Translations under genes and position numbers: made by a program
Shown here: positions 1 to 7,675 of the stretch, piece after piece
How positions within the stretch are numbered: position 1 is the stretch's first letter
How the letters are laid out: each line of letters opens with the position of its first letter
Assembly (NCBI GenBank): GCA_002839435.1
Contig: PGYA01000037.1
Coordinates: 1 to 42,426, forward strand
Length of the DNA: 42,426 bases
Direction: 5' to 3'
Source: Candidatus Riflebacteria bacterium HGW-Riflebacteria-2
Lineage (GTDB): Bacteria; Muiribacteriota; Ozemobacteria; Ozemobacterales; Ozemobacteraceae
The notes under the pieces: generated by a model
The model's database searches: none
What the model saw: only the letters and a program-made list of their open reading frames with translations
Told to the model about the DNA's origin: nothing

Positions 1-1
1 T

Positions 2-466
2 GTCGCGATTATAATTCTGCTGAATTATCTCGGTCAGGCAGAGGTCAAGGACAGAACCGGAGTTAAGGCAGGAGAACTGCAGGCATCGGCCCTCGATGAG
101 AGCGCTATGGCCCGGCAACTCAAAGAAGAAAAGCGTGTTAACACTGAAATGCGCGAAATGCTTACCAGATTACAGGGCATCATCTCTGACCCAAAGCGGG
201 CGACGCTGCATCAGTCGCCGGGCGCTGTCGTGTCTTCGCAGGGTAAATACGAAATTCCTGAAATTAACTACGATCTGCTCGAGGCCGGTCGGCCTCGCAC
301 TAATCCTTTTATTCCAGGCAAGAATCCATTTTCTGTGCCGACAAAAAAGGAAGCTGAGGCAACCTCGGTTAACCGTGGCCTGGCCGCGAATCTTCGCTGC
401 GACCCTCGCCTGCCATTTGTGATCAGCGGTTCTGGTTTACGCTCCGGGTTTCTTTCCAATTTTTAA
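2..466 (+). CDS. Membrane-anchored hypothetical protein, 3' part only
   Basis: The reading frame is open from the first complete codon at base 2 to a TAA at 464-466, so the start lies before the window; 154 residues are visible. The visible part opens with a hydrophobic stretch (VAIIILLNYLGQA) that looks like the end of a membrane anchor. A charged, helix-prone segment follows (about residues 15-60), then a Pro/Gly/Asn-rich tail containing NPFIPGKNPF. Short anchored proteins with a helical linker and such a tail occur among pilus and secretion assembly factors, but nothing here proves that role. The last 20 residues (from CDPRLPF) look unlike a conserved domain, and a frameshifted end is possible. 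Function unknown. Confidence 0.6.
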   Translation, partial: VAIIILLNYLGQAEVKDRTGVKAGELQASALDESAMARQLKEEKRVNTEMREMLTRLQGIISDPKRATLHQSPGAVVSSQGKYEIPEINYDLLEAGRPRTNPFIPGKNPFSVPTKKEAEATSVNRGLAANLRCDPRLPFVISGSGLRSGFLSNF

Positions 467-610
467 CTGTCGCAAAAGAACTTTCGTAAGTGTCTGAAGC
501 CATTTTCATAAGCTGACATCCATTTCTGTATCCACATCTAGTCGTCTGTCACATTTGAATTGCATAGCAAAATCAAGCTGACTATAAAACAGATTTAGCA
601 GACACAGTAA

Positions 611-843
611 GGGCGCAGGCGTGCTTTCTTCGCCAGGATGGCGATTATGACCGGCGCGACAGGAGGTCTAGCGCCGGGCCTCATGAGCGAAATTTCGAGC
701 TAGGCAACTTTGACGCAGAGCCATAACTGTTAAGAGAGACTCTCGACTGGCGAGAGTGGAGCGAATGAGGGCAAGCCATCCGCATCTCTAACGGCTGAAG
801 CCGTAAGAGCTGCCTAATCACGCCGAGAGCCCGACGAAGGCAG
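611..843. other. Gene-free stretch with clustered hairpins, possible structured RNA
   Basis: Bases 467-1019 carry no credible gene. Within them lie several perfect or near-perfect stems: CCGGCGC 651-657 with GCGCCGG 671-677; ACTCTCG 739-745 with CGAGAGT 751-757 (5-base loop); CTCT 786-789 plus ACGGC 791-795 with GCCGT 800-804 plus AGAG 806-809; CTGCC 810-814 with GGCAG 839-843; and a short GGCG/CGCC pair at 618-621/631-634. A further AAGACC 914-919 / GGTCTT 954-959 pair lies nearer the next gene. The density suggests a folded RNA, either a 5' leader of the LysM-helicase operon or a separate small RNA. I could not match it to a known class, and strand is inferred only from the downstream gene. 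Confidence 0.35.
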
Positions 844-1019
844 ATATACTAAATTGAATTATTGAACTCTTCTGTGACAGAGGACTAGTTCTCTTTCAGC
901 ATGCAGGCGATATAAGACCGGGTTGTCCAAATTCTTTTCAGATTTGCCGGTAAGGTCTTGGCCGTAGTGTGCCGATATTGTTCACAGAGACTTAAAAGAT
1001 ACCAAGGAGCACACGACTA

Positions 1020-2120
1020 ATGAGGCAAACTGTAAGATCCGCAGGACTACTGTCGCTGTTTCTGCTGAATCTCACGACCCTTTCGGCGGCGCCGCTGCTA
1101 CGGGGCTTTTTCATCGGGCAGTTACCGCCTGGCAGTAACCAGACTCTTCCACAGGGTAAGGGACTTGTTCTTGCACACGTTTTTAACGATGGTGAAGAAC
1201 ATATCAAATCTGGCAATTACCAGATCGGCGTCGAAGTAGAGAATGCAGGGAAAAAACGCAGTTATGCCCTTAAGCCAGGCGACACAATTGCCGCAGGTGC
1301 TCTCAAGACTTTCAGAATGGCAGTTCCGGTAAGCGAAAGCGATAAGAAAACAGCTTCTTTCAGAGTTTTCAGCAAGATCGACGGTAACATGATCTGGTCT
1401 GATAAATACTCATTTATCCAGGGTGTCCAGAGTGATGGCAAGGGAAAGATAACAACGCTGTATACCGAAGCGCCGCCCGAACCCTCTGCCGTTCAGCCAC
1501 CCAAAGAGATTCCTTTCGAAAACGAAAAAACCGCAAAAAAGGCAGCTGAACTGGAAAAGGCCGTTAAAGCCGTCAGCAAAGTTCCTGTCACAAAAACTCC
1601 TGCTGTTAAGGCTCCGGCTGCTGTTGTGGCTGTAAAGACAGAACCTGCTGCTCCGGCCAGGCAGATTGACATGTCGGAATTCAAAAAGCTGCGCACTATC
1701 GATGAAGAGCTGGTGATCTACGTGATCAAGCAGGGCGACACTCTCAAGTCGATTGCCGAAAAATATTATGGTCAGGCCAGCAAAGAGCGCACAATCGCCG
1801 ACCTCAACTTTATTGAAAAACCCTCTTCGATAAAAGTTGGCGAAGAAATTATAGTAGATGTCAAACCTTTGGGCAAATCTGAACAGGTCACCAGTTCGCT
1901 TGCCAAAACCGGGCGACTGCCTGACGCATCCCTCGCCGGCGCCAAAACCTACACTATCCGGCAGGGAGACACTCTCGGCAAGATAGCGCGCGAGACGCTG
2001 GGCAGTGGCACAAGTTCTGCAATAAGCAGCCTGATGAAGGCCAATCCAGGCCTGAATGCCAACAATCTGAAAATTGGTGAAATTCTCGTAATTCCGGATA
2101 AAAAGGGAGATAAAGCCTGA
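1020..2120 (+). CDS. Secreted double-LysM protein
   Basis: A 366-residue exported protein. A signal peptide covers about residues 1-23 (hydrophobic core LLSLFLLNLTTLSA). Residues 25-145 form an unidentified, probably beta-rich domain. An Ala/Lys/Pro linker (about 150-225) follows, then two LysM domains at about 232-282 (VIKQGDTLKSIAEKYYG) and 310-359 (YTIRQGDTLGKIARETLG). LysM domains bind N-acetylglucosamine-containing glycans, so the protein probably sits on peptidoglycan. The ATG at 1020 is preceded by AAGGAG at 1004-1009. The stop overlaps the helicase start (TGATG at 2118-2122), which implies translational coupling and makes this the first gene of the run to 7614. No catalytic domain is visible. 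Confidence 0.85.
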   Translation: MRQTVRSAGLLSLFLLNLTTLSAAPLLRGFFIGQLPPGSNQTLPQGKGLVLAHVFNDGEEHIKSGNYQIGVEVENAGKKRSYALKPGDTIAAGALKTFRMAVPVSESDKKTASFRVFSKIDGNMIWSDKYSFIQGVQSDGKGKITTLYTEAPPEPSAVQPPKEIPFENEKTAKKAAELEKAVKAVSKVPVTKTPAVKAPAAVVAVKTEPAAPARQIDMSEFKKLRTIDEELVIYVIKQGDTLKSIAEKYYGQASKERTIADLNFIEKPSSIKVGEEIIVDVKPLGKSEQVTSSLAKTGRLPDASLAGAKTYTIRQGDTLGKIARETLGSGTSSAISSLMKANPGLNANNLKIGEILVIPDKKGDKA

Positions 2121-4264
2121 TGATGCCCAATACGATCTCAACAAGAACCAGAGCCGAAAAATCTCCACTTATCAAGGTCGAGAGCCGAGGCGAGCAGAGC
2201 TTTACCTTTCAGATCAAGGGAAAAGCCTTTCAGCAGGGATATCTGTTTCTCAACCCGCAGATGAAAGAATTTTTCCCGTTCAATGAAGATCTCAGTTCGA
2301 TCACTTTCATCGATGACGACGATGTCATTCACTCAGCGATTTACCACAAAATGCGGGGCTACATGGTCTGCCTGACCTTTAATGAGTGGTGGAGCAAAAA
2401 AGGTGTCAATGAAGGCGACAGCGTCAGCATTGAACTCATCGACCAGACCAGACGAACCTATCGACTGCGGCTGTTGAACGGCTGTGAAGTCGAACCGGTA
2501 AGCAGCAAAGAGAAGATCGATATCAAAATTTCTTCGTTTGTCGATCAGTCGGTCAGCTACAGCTCTCATAACCTCGAAGTTCTCAGGCGAATAGTCAAGG
2601 GTGAGTTTTCTCCTTACCGCGAGACGAGCCTTGTTCAGCTTGGTGAGGAACTGGCGGCCGGAACTTCTGTCGATAACGAGTTGATGTCGCTGAAAACCTG
2701 TTTTGGCGTCAATACCTACTTCCATCAGATTCAGACGGCTCGAATGGTCATCGAAAAGCTCAATGGCCGTGCTCTGCTGGCTGACGAAGTCGGCCTTGGC
2801 AAAACCATCGAAGCTGGTCTGATACTAAAAGAATATCTGCTGCGCGGAATGGCAAGAAAAGTTCTCATTCTGACGCCGGCTTCACTGATTACTCAGTGGC
2901 AGCAGGAACTCAAGACCAAGTTCGACCTTTCATTCAAGAACCATCTTGAAATATCTGACTGGGATGACAGCGATCTCGTAATTGCCTCGCTTGATACCGC
3001 TAAAAGCCAGAAAAATCAGACAACTGTGCAGCAGATCAAATACGATCTGTTGATCGTAGACGAAGCTCACAAGCTGAAAAACAAGAAAACCAAAAACTGG
3101 AAATTCGTAAACTCGATAAATACCAAATATCTGCTCATGCTTACGGCGACGCCTATACAGAACGATATGATTGAACTTTTCAATCTGATTTCGATTCTCA
3201 AACCAGGCCACCTGTCTACCGTGCAGAAGTTTAAAGATGACTTTCTCGCCGAACGCGACAAGCGTCTGCCGAAGAACTCGATAAAACTCAGACAGATGCT
3301 GTCTGAAATTATGATCCGCCATCGCCGCGCCGATACCCTTATCAAGTTCCCACAGCGCTTCGTTCATACGCACAGCATCGATCTCAATCCTGATGAAGCC
3401 GAACTCTATCGCGAATTAACCGATTTTATCAGAAAGCGCTATTTCACGCTGCCCACCCACAAGAATCCTCGCGGAATCAATCGCTTAACCCTCATTCTCT
3501 TACAGAAGTTGATGGGCAGTTCGACCCAGGCCTTGGCTAAGGCACTTGGCAAGATGATCTCAAGCAATTTCTACAAGGATGACTTCGACCAGACCCTCAA
3601 AAAGCTCTATGACATGGCTAAGAATATCAAGTCTTCGCGCAAAGGTCAGGTTCTGATGGAGATCGTCAGAAGTCTTAACGAAAAAGTAATCATTTTCACC
3701 CAGTTTAGAGGCACTCAGGACTATATTATCGATATGCTGCGCAGCGAAGGTTATTCGGTCGCAGTTTTCAACGGTCAGATGTCGCAGGTCGAAAAAGACA
3801 GGTGTATCGAAGATTTCAGAAATGAAAAACAGATTCTGGTATCGACAGAATCAGGCGGCGAAGGTCGCAACCTGCAGTTCTGTAAAGTTCTGGTTAACTT
3901 TGACCTGCCCTGGAACCCGATGCGTATCGAACAGCGCATAGGCCGTATCCATCGTCTTGGCCAGAATGAAGACGTGCACATCATCAATCTCAGTGCCAAA
4001 GATACGATCGAATCTTATGTTCTCGAACTGCTAGACAAGAAAATCAATCTTTTCAGGCTGATCATCGGCGAACTCGAAATGATTCTTGGTAATATGCATT
4101 CGAAGAGAACACTCGAACAGATTATCATCGATATTGTCACCATGTCTCCCAACCAGGATGCAATGCGGCGTAAGTTCAAAACACTCGGTAACAAGCTCGA
4201 AAAAGCTCTTCAGACTCATAACGACATCAACAAGGCCCAGGAGGAAATATTCAATGGAGAATAA
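2120..4264 (+). CDS. SNF2-family (RapA-like) ATP-dependent helicase/translocase
   Basis: A 714-residue SWI2/SNF2 ATPase. Residues 1-200 are an unassigned N-terminal region. The first helicase lobe has Walker A DEVGLGKT at 222-229, DEAH at 314-317 and motif III TATP at 342-345. The second lobe has VIIFTQFRG from about 523, and motif VI, QRIGRIHRLGQ, at about 605-615. The family uses ATP to translocate on DNA and remodel protein-DNA complexes; RapA recycles RNA polymerase, and other members work in phage defence or restriction. It overlaps the LysM gene by one base and the next gene by 11 bases. A housekeeping RapA-like role is possible, but the N-terminus does not show the Tudor-like domains of E. 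coli RapA clearly. ATG at 2120 and ATG at 2123 are both possible starts. Confidence 0.88.
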   Translation: MMPNTISTRTRAEKSPLIKVESRGEQSFTFQIKGKAFQQGYLFLNPQMKEFFPFNEDLSSITFIDDDDVIHSAIYHKMRGYMVCLTFNEWWSKKGVNEGDSVSIELIDQTRRTYRLRLLNGCEVEPVSSKEKIDIKISSFVDQSVSYSSHNLEVLRRIVKGEFSPYRETSLVQLGEELAAGTSVDNELMSLKTCFGVNTYFHQIQTARMVIEKLNGRALLADEVGLGKTIEAGLILKEYLLRGMARKVLILTPASLITQWQQELKTKFDLSFKNHLEISDWDDSDLVIASLDTAKSQKNQTTVQQIKYDLLIVDEAHKLKNKKTKNWKFVNSINTKYLLMLTATPIQNDMIELFNLISILKPGHLSTVQKFKDDFLAERDKRLPKNSIKLRQMLSEIMIRHRRADTLIKFPQRFVHTHSIDLNPDEAELYRELTDFIRKRYFTLPTHKNPRGINRLTLILLQKLMGSSTQALAKALGKMISSNFYKDDFDQTLKKLYDMAKNIKSSRKGQVLMEIVRSLNEKVIIFTQFRGTQDYIIDMLRSEGYSVAVFNGQMSQVEKDRCIEDFRNEKQILVSTESGGEGRNLQFCKVLVNFDLPWNPMRIEQRIGRIHRLGQNEDVHIINLSAKDTIESYVLELLDKKINLFRLIIGELEMILGNMHSKRTLEQIIIDIVTMSPNQDAMRRKFKTLGNKLEKALQTHNDINKAQEEIFNGE

Positions 4265-5213
4265 GATACAGGAGCTGGTATTTTCATTCCTGGAAATGGT
4301 CGGCATCAAGGGTCGTGAAGTCGAGCCCGGTATCTGGGCTGCAAAGGTGCCTGAGAGCGAACAGGCATTTTTCAATGGTTTCGAAACCATGCGCTTCACC
4401 TTTGATCGTGCTCTTGCCGAGCATCATCGCGATCTCGAACTGATCTGCGAAGGCTCTTTCCTGCTGCGTAAAATTATCGAGCGTCTTGCTGAGATTCCCA
4501 AGGCCAGCCGCCTGTATTCAGTCAATCCTCCGGAAGTTGAACCAGCCGGTCTCGATGGTGGCCTGCGGGTGATTTCTGACAAGGTATATTATCGTCCACG
4601 AGTTGTATTTAATTTCAAAGTACAGTATGAATGTGATCAGAGACGTGAAAAACTCTATTCTATGGTCGCCGATACTGCTACCGGGGTTGCTAATATCGAA
4701 GAAGGTCTTTATAATATTGATCTGAAGGAGTTCTCCGAGACCCCACAATCAGATATCAAAATCGAAGAATCTGGCGTCGATATTCTGCGTCTTTATCTGG
4801 AGTCGTGCAGAAAACTTGAGGAGTCGCTTAACGAAGAAATCGCCGAACTGCGTGAATGGGGCGATGAACAATGCAGCGAAAATCTCAAGGTTTTTGAAGC
4901 GTATCTTGATGAACAGAAGCAGGAACTGATTAAAAAGAAAGAGAACGTCTGTTTTCACCTGTATTTTTTCCAGAAAGAGGAAGAAATCGACCGGCTCATT
5001 GACAATCTTGAAGAAGAGCGCAAAAGAAAGCTTAACGAACTGCGCGAAAAGTTTTCGTTGCGGGTAAATATCAGCCTGATCAATGCGGTTGTCCTCTGTA
5101 TTCCGACCATCGGGGTAATAGCACCCAAAAAAAAGCGCACTGCAGGCCGCAACATCGGTATCACAGCGCTCGCTTCTTCTGCAGGATTGGCGGTCCGGTC
5201 AGCCATTCAGTAG
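4254..5213 (+). CDS. Hypothetical coiled-coil protein coupled to the SNF2 helicase
   Basis: A 319-residue protein of unknown function. The frame is open upstream, but the ATG at 4254 is chosen because CAGGAGG lies at 4238-4244 and because it gives a short 11-base overlap with the helicase stop, typical of a coupled pair. Residues 1-180 are a mixed alpha/beta region. About 185-285 is strongly charged and helical (LEESLNEEIAEL, EEEIDRLIDNLEEERKRKL), probably a coiled coil. The end has a hydrophobic segment (INAVVLCIPTIGVIAP) followed by KKKR and a small-residue tail. The arrangement suggests a dedicated partner or membrane tether of the helicase. No homologous family is recognised. Confidence 0.75.
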   Translation: MENKIQELVFSFLEMVGIKGREVEPGIWAAKVPESEQAFFNGFETMRFTFDRALAEHHRDLELICEGSFLLRKIIERLAEIPKASRLYSVNPPEVEPAGLDGGLRVISDKVYYRPRVVFNFKVQYECDQRREKLYSMVADTATGVANIEEGLYNIDLKEFSETPQSDIKIEESGVDILRLYLESCRKLEESLNEEIAELREWGDEQCSENLKVFEAYLDEQKQELIKKKENVCFHLYFFQKEEEIDRLIDNLEEERKRKLNELREKFSLRVNISLINAVVLCIPTIGVIAPKKKRTAGRNIGITALASSAGLAVRSAIQ

Positions 5214-5228
5214 TCTTGGAGGGTTGGC

Positions 5229-5531
5229 ATGTTTTTTAAACATATTGTTATCGGGTTCATCATTCTCGGGATTATGGGATACATGTTCGGCGATCATATT
5301 TTCTATTATCAGGGAAACCTGATGATGCGATGGCAATACCCTTTGCCAGCCTATGAAGCCTATGAACGTATTGTCCGTTATTACCCCGCCAGTAAATACG
5401 CAAATGAAGCGAAGTTGATGATGAAATCACTGCGCGAGCGAAGTCGCGACCTCAATCGTTTTATTGAGAAAAAAGAAAGTGAACTCAAGAAAATCCAGGA
5501 TGAGCGTCAGAAAAAACAGTCATTTCATTGA
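5229..5531 (+). CDS. Small membrane-anchored protein with a TPR-like repeat
   Basis: A 100-residue protein. An N-terminal hydrophobic helix (about residues 4-20) anchors it. Residues 32-66 (YPLPAYEAYERIVRYYPASKYANEAKLMM) match the pattern of one tetratricopeptide-like repeat as seen in outer-membrane assembly lipoproteins. The tail is a charged helix rich in Lys and Glu. GGAGGG at 5219-5223 serves the ATG at 5229. It begins 15 bases after the previous gene, so it is co-transcribed. The short repeat probably binds a partner protein; which one is not visible. Confidence 0.7.
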   Translation: MFFKHIVIGFIILGIMGYMFGDHIFYYQGNLMMRWQYPLPAYEAYERIVRYYPASKYANEAKLMMKSLRERSRDLNRFIEKKESELKKIQDERQKKQSFH

Positions 5532-5545
5532 CAAGGCCGCCTGAT

Positions 5546-6373
5546 ATGCCAGCAGAAACTCAGAAAGACAATCTGTCTCCTTTTCGGCGAAAGCTGCATG
5601 AGATAATTTTCGAAGCTGATACGTCGGCCGGCAGGTATTTCGATATTTTTCTGATTCTGTTCATACTTGCCAGTGTCGCAACGGTAATGCTCGACAGCGT
5701 GCAGTCGATCCGTCAGGATTACGCGGCGGCGCTTGACATACTCGACTGGGTTTTTACGGTTGTCTTTACACTCGAATATATTGCCAGGCTGTTTGCTGTT
5801 ACCAGGCCTGCTGCATACGCCAGAAGTTTTTATGGTCTGATAGATCTTCTCGCGGTTTTACCGGGGTATATCAGCTTTGTATTTCCGGGGGCCCAGTATC
5901 TATCAGCAGTTCGAATATTCAGGGTTCTCAGGGTCTTTCGAATTCTCAAGCTGGCACATTACCTTGACGAATCTGATCTTCTGTTCAATTCGATTGTAGC
6001 CAGCCGCAAGCGTATAACTGTTTTTCTTATGGGCGTTCTGACTCTGGTCGTGTTTATTGGTGCGATCATGTATGTAATTGAGGGCGAGGAGAACGGCTTT
6101 ACCAGTATACCTCTGAGTATTTACTGGGCAGTAGTAACGCTTACTACGGTGGGTTATGGCGATATGTCGCCCAAAACCTCGTTAGGGCAGGCCTTTTCGG
6201 TGATGATAATGATTATCGGCTATGGCATAATTGCTATTCCAACTGGCATTGTTACTCACGAAATGGTTCGCCAGGGCGGTTCTATATCGACCCGGGCCTG
6301 CCCGGCCTGCGGTTCTGACGGGCATGATGATAGCGCTTCATTCTGCAAAAATTGTGGCGCTCCCTTGGACTGA
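5546..6373 (+). CDS. Voltage-gated potassium channel with C-terminal zinc ribbon
   Basis: A 275-residue, six-helix channel. Segments S1-S3 lie at about 31-50, 64-84 and 93-113. S4, about 117-138, carries arginines every third residue (RIFRVLRVFRIL), the voltage sensor. S5 is about 155-178, the pore has the selectivity filter TVGYGD at 201-206, and S6 is about 215-238. The cytoplasmic tail ends in a zinc ribbon: CPAC at 252-255 and CKNC at 267-270. The channel part is standard for K+ channels of the Kv/KvAP type. The tail is unusual and may sense metal or redox state, or bind a partner. ATG at 5546 is preferred (AAGG at 5533-5536); an in-frame TTG at 5528 is a weaker alternative. Confidence 0.92.
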   Translation: MPAETQKDNLSPFRRKLHEIIFEADTSAGRYFDIFLILFILASVATVMLDSVQSIRQDYAAALDILDWVFTVVFTLEYIARLFAVTRPAAYARSFYGLIDLLAVLPGYISFVFPGAQYLSAVRIFRVLRVFRILKLAHYLDESDLLFNSIVASRKRITVFLMGVLTLVVFIGAIMYVIEGEENGFTSIPLSIYWAVVTLTTVGYGDMSPKTSLGQAFSVMIMIIGYGIIAIPTGIVTHEMVRQGGSISTRACPACGSDGHDDSASFCKNCGAPLD

Positions 6374-6438
6374 ATTCCGGTTGCCTCTCTGCTTTCACTG
6401 TGGTATGTATTAACGAACTCAGTCAGAGAGGAAAAACC

Positions 6439-7614
6439 ATGTCAGTCTCTTATAAATTTAAATACCTGCTGTGTTTATTGCTCTTATTTGCGGCAAGTCC
6501 TGCTTTTGCTCTCAAAATTTGCCCGGTCTGCCAGAAGGAATTCGCTGACAGCATTAATTTCTGCCCGCATGACGGCACAAAACTCGACCAGGTTGCTGGC
6601 GCTCAGGTTTGCTCAATCGAACTTAAAGACCTGCCGGCCGACTCTGAGGTCAGAGTGAATGACAGTGTTCAGACCGCCAGTCGTATTGAATTACAGATCG
6701 GTCGTGATTACGTGGTAGAAATCGCATCAGAAGGCTTTCAGACTGGCAGAATCAAAATCAGGCCGGTGTCTTCCGATCTTTTTGAATTGTCGCTCAAACT
6801 GGCCAAACTAAGCCCAGAAGCGGTTCGCCAGGCAAAAATCTCTGAAATTGCCAACACTCATGAAAAAGACATGGTCGAAATCAAGGGGGGCGTCTACGTT
6901 CTCGGCAGCGATCGTGGCAACTACGATGAAAGACCCTTACGCAAAGTGCAGTTGCCGACCTACTGGATCGACCGCCATGAAGTGACTTGCGCGCAATACC
7001 AGCGTTTTCTCGAGGATGTGCGAAAACGCGGGCACCTCTGGTGTCACCCGAACGAACCAGCCCATAAGGATCACACGCCATATCATACCTACGCCTGGGC
7101 TCTCAGATTCAGCTGGGTTGGTGGCCAACCGCCACGCGCAATGGGCGACCACCCTGTGGTTCTTGTTGACTGGTATGATGCCTATGCCTATGCAAAATGG
7201 GCTGGCAAACGATTGCCGACAGAAGACGAGTGGGAAACCGCTGCCCGCGGCGGTGACGGTCGCGAATACCCATGGGGCAACACTTTTTCGCACGATCGCT
7301 GCAATGTGGGTGATCAACCCCTGGCGGTTGGAAGCTTCCCAGATAGTGCTTCCCCATGGGGTGTGCAGGATATGGCAGGCAATGCTGCCGAGTGGACGGC
7401 AACCTCGTATGAACCGCGTCCTGCAGATTCAAAGGCGTTTACCGGGCGTTATGGCCTGCCCATAATCCGCGGCGGCTCATGGGATGATAATTCCAAAACC
7501 TGCCGTTCGGCATCTCGCGATGTGCGCCGTTCGCCGCTTTATCGCAGTACTACGGTAGGTTTTCGCTGTGTTTCTGACATTGAACCCTGGCTGCTTGAAC
7601 CCGGAAAACAGTAA
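6439..7614 (+). CDS. Exported SUMF1/FGE-like protein with zinc ribbon and PEGA domain
   Basis: A 391-residue protein with a signal peptide (1-24). After it come a small zinc-ribbon-like motif (C28, C31, C42, H44), a PEGA-like beta domain (about 58-125) and a formylglycine-generating-enzyme-like domain (about 134-385). The last shows the family motifs RHEVTCAQYQRF, VDWYDAYAYAKWAGKRLPTEDEWE, GNAAEW and RGGSW. True formylglycine-generating enzymes use a cysteine pair just after the GGS motif. Here that stretch reads GGSWDDNSKTC, so sulfatase activation is unlikely and a binding or other role is more plausible. ATG at 6439 follows AGAGAGGA at 6425-6432. It is the last gene of the run and is followed by a terminator at 7627-7661. 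Confidence 0.85.
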   Translation: MSVSYKFKYLLCLLLLFAASPAFALKICPVCQKEFADSINFCPHDGTKLDQVAGAQVCSIELKDLPADSEVRVNDSVQTASRIELQIGRDYVVEIASEGFQTGRIKIRPVSSDLFELSLKLAKLSPEAVRQAKISEIANTHEKDMVEIKGGVYVLGSDRGNYDERPLRKVQLPTYWIDRHEVTCAQYQRFLEDVRKRGHLWCHPNEPAHKDHTPYHTYAWALRFSWVGGQPPRAMGDHPVVLVDWYDAYAYAKWAGKRLPTEDEWETAARGGDGREYPWGNTFSHDRCNVGDQPLAVGSFPDSASPWGVQDMAGNAAEWTATSYEPRPADSKAFTGRYGLPIIRGGSWDDNSKTCRSASRDVRRSPLYRSTTVGFRCVSDIEPWLLEPGKQ

Positions 7615-7626
7615 TTCGAGTATAGC

Positions 7627-7661
7627 AAAAAGCCCGCCTGATCTACAGGCGGGCTTTTTTA
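7627..7661. terminator. Bidirectional rho-independent terminator
   Basis: A perfect 10-bp stem, AGCCCGCCTG 7631-7640 with CAGGCGGGCT 7646-7655 and a 5-base loop, is flanked by an A-run on the left and a T-run on the right. It sits between the convergent FGE-like gene (+) and ackA (-) and can serve both. Confidence 0.92.
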
Positions 7662-7675
7662 TAGCAGTCAGAATG

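Noticed and set aside
96..422. Open frame of 108 codons on the plus strand
   Set aside because: It overlaps the edge gene in another frame, has Arg/Leu/Cys-rich composition, no ribosome site and no recognisable feature. The frame 2-466 is the real one.
681..700. Hammerhead-like motif (ATGAGCGAAA) in the structured region
   Set aside because: The conserved core needs a stem II between CUGAUGA and GAAA and a matching stem III; neither is present.
711..780. Possible c-di-GMP riboswitch (GACGCAGAGCC resembles the GEMM core)
   Set aside because: The paired GGCAAACC-GAAA-GGG helix before the core and the tetraloop receptor helix are absent.
1410..2168. Long antisense frame opposite the LysM gene
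   Set aside because: It is a shadow of a gene with a signal peptide and recognisable domains; its own translation has no domain.
4086..4253. Longer N-terminus for the coiled-coil gene, starting at 4086
   Set aside because: The extra residues look random, overlap the helicase for 179 bases, and no ribosome site precedes them, unlike the ATG at 4254.
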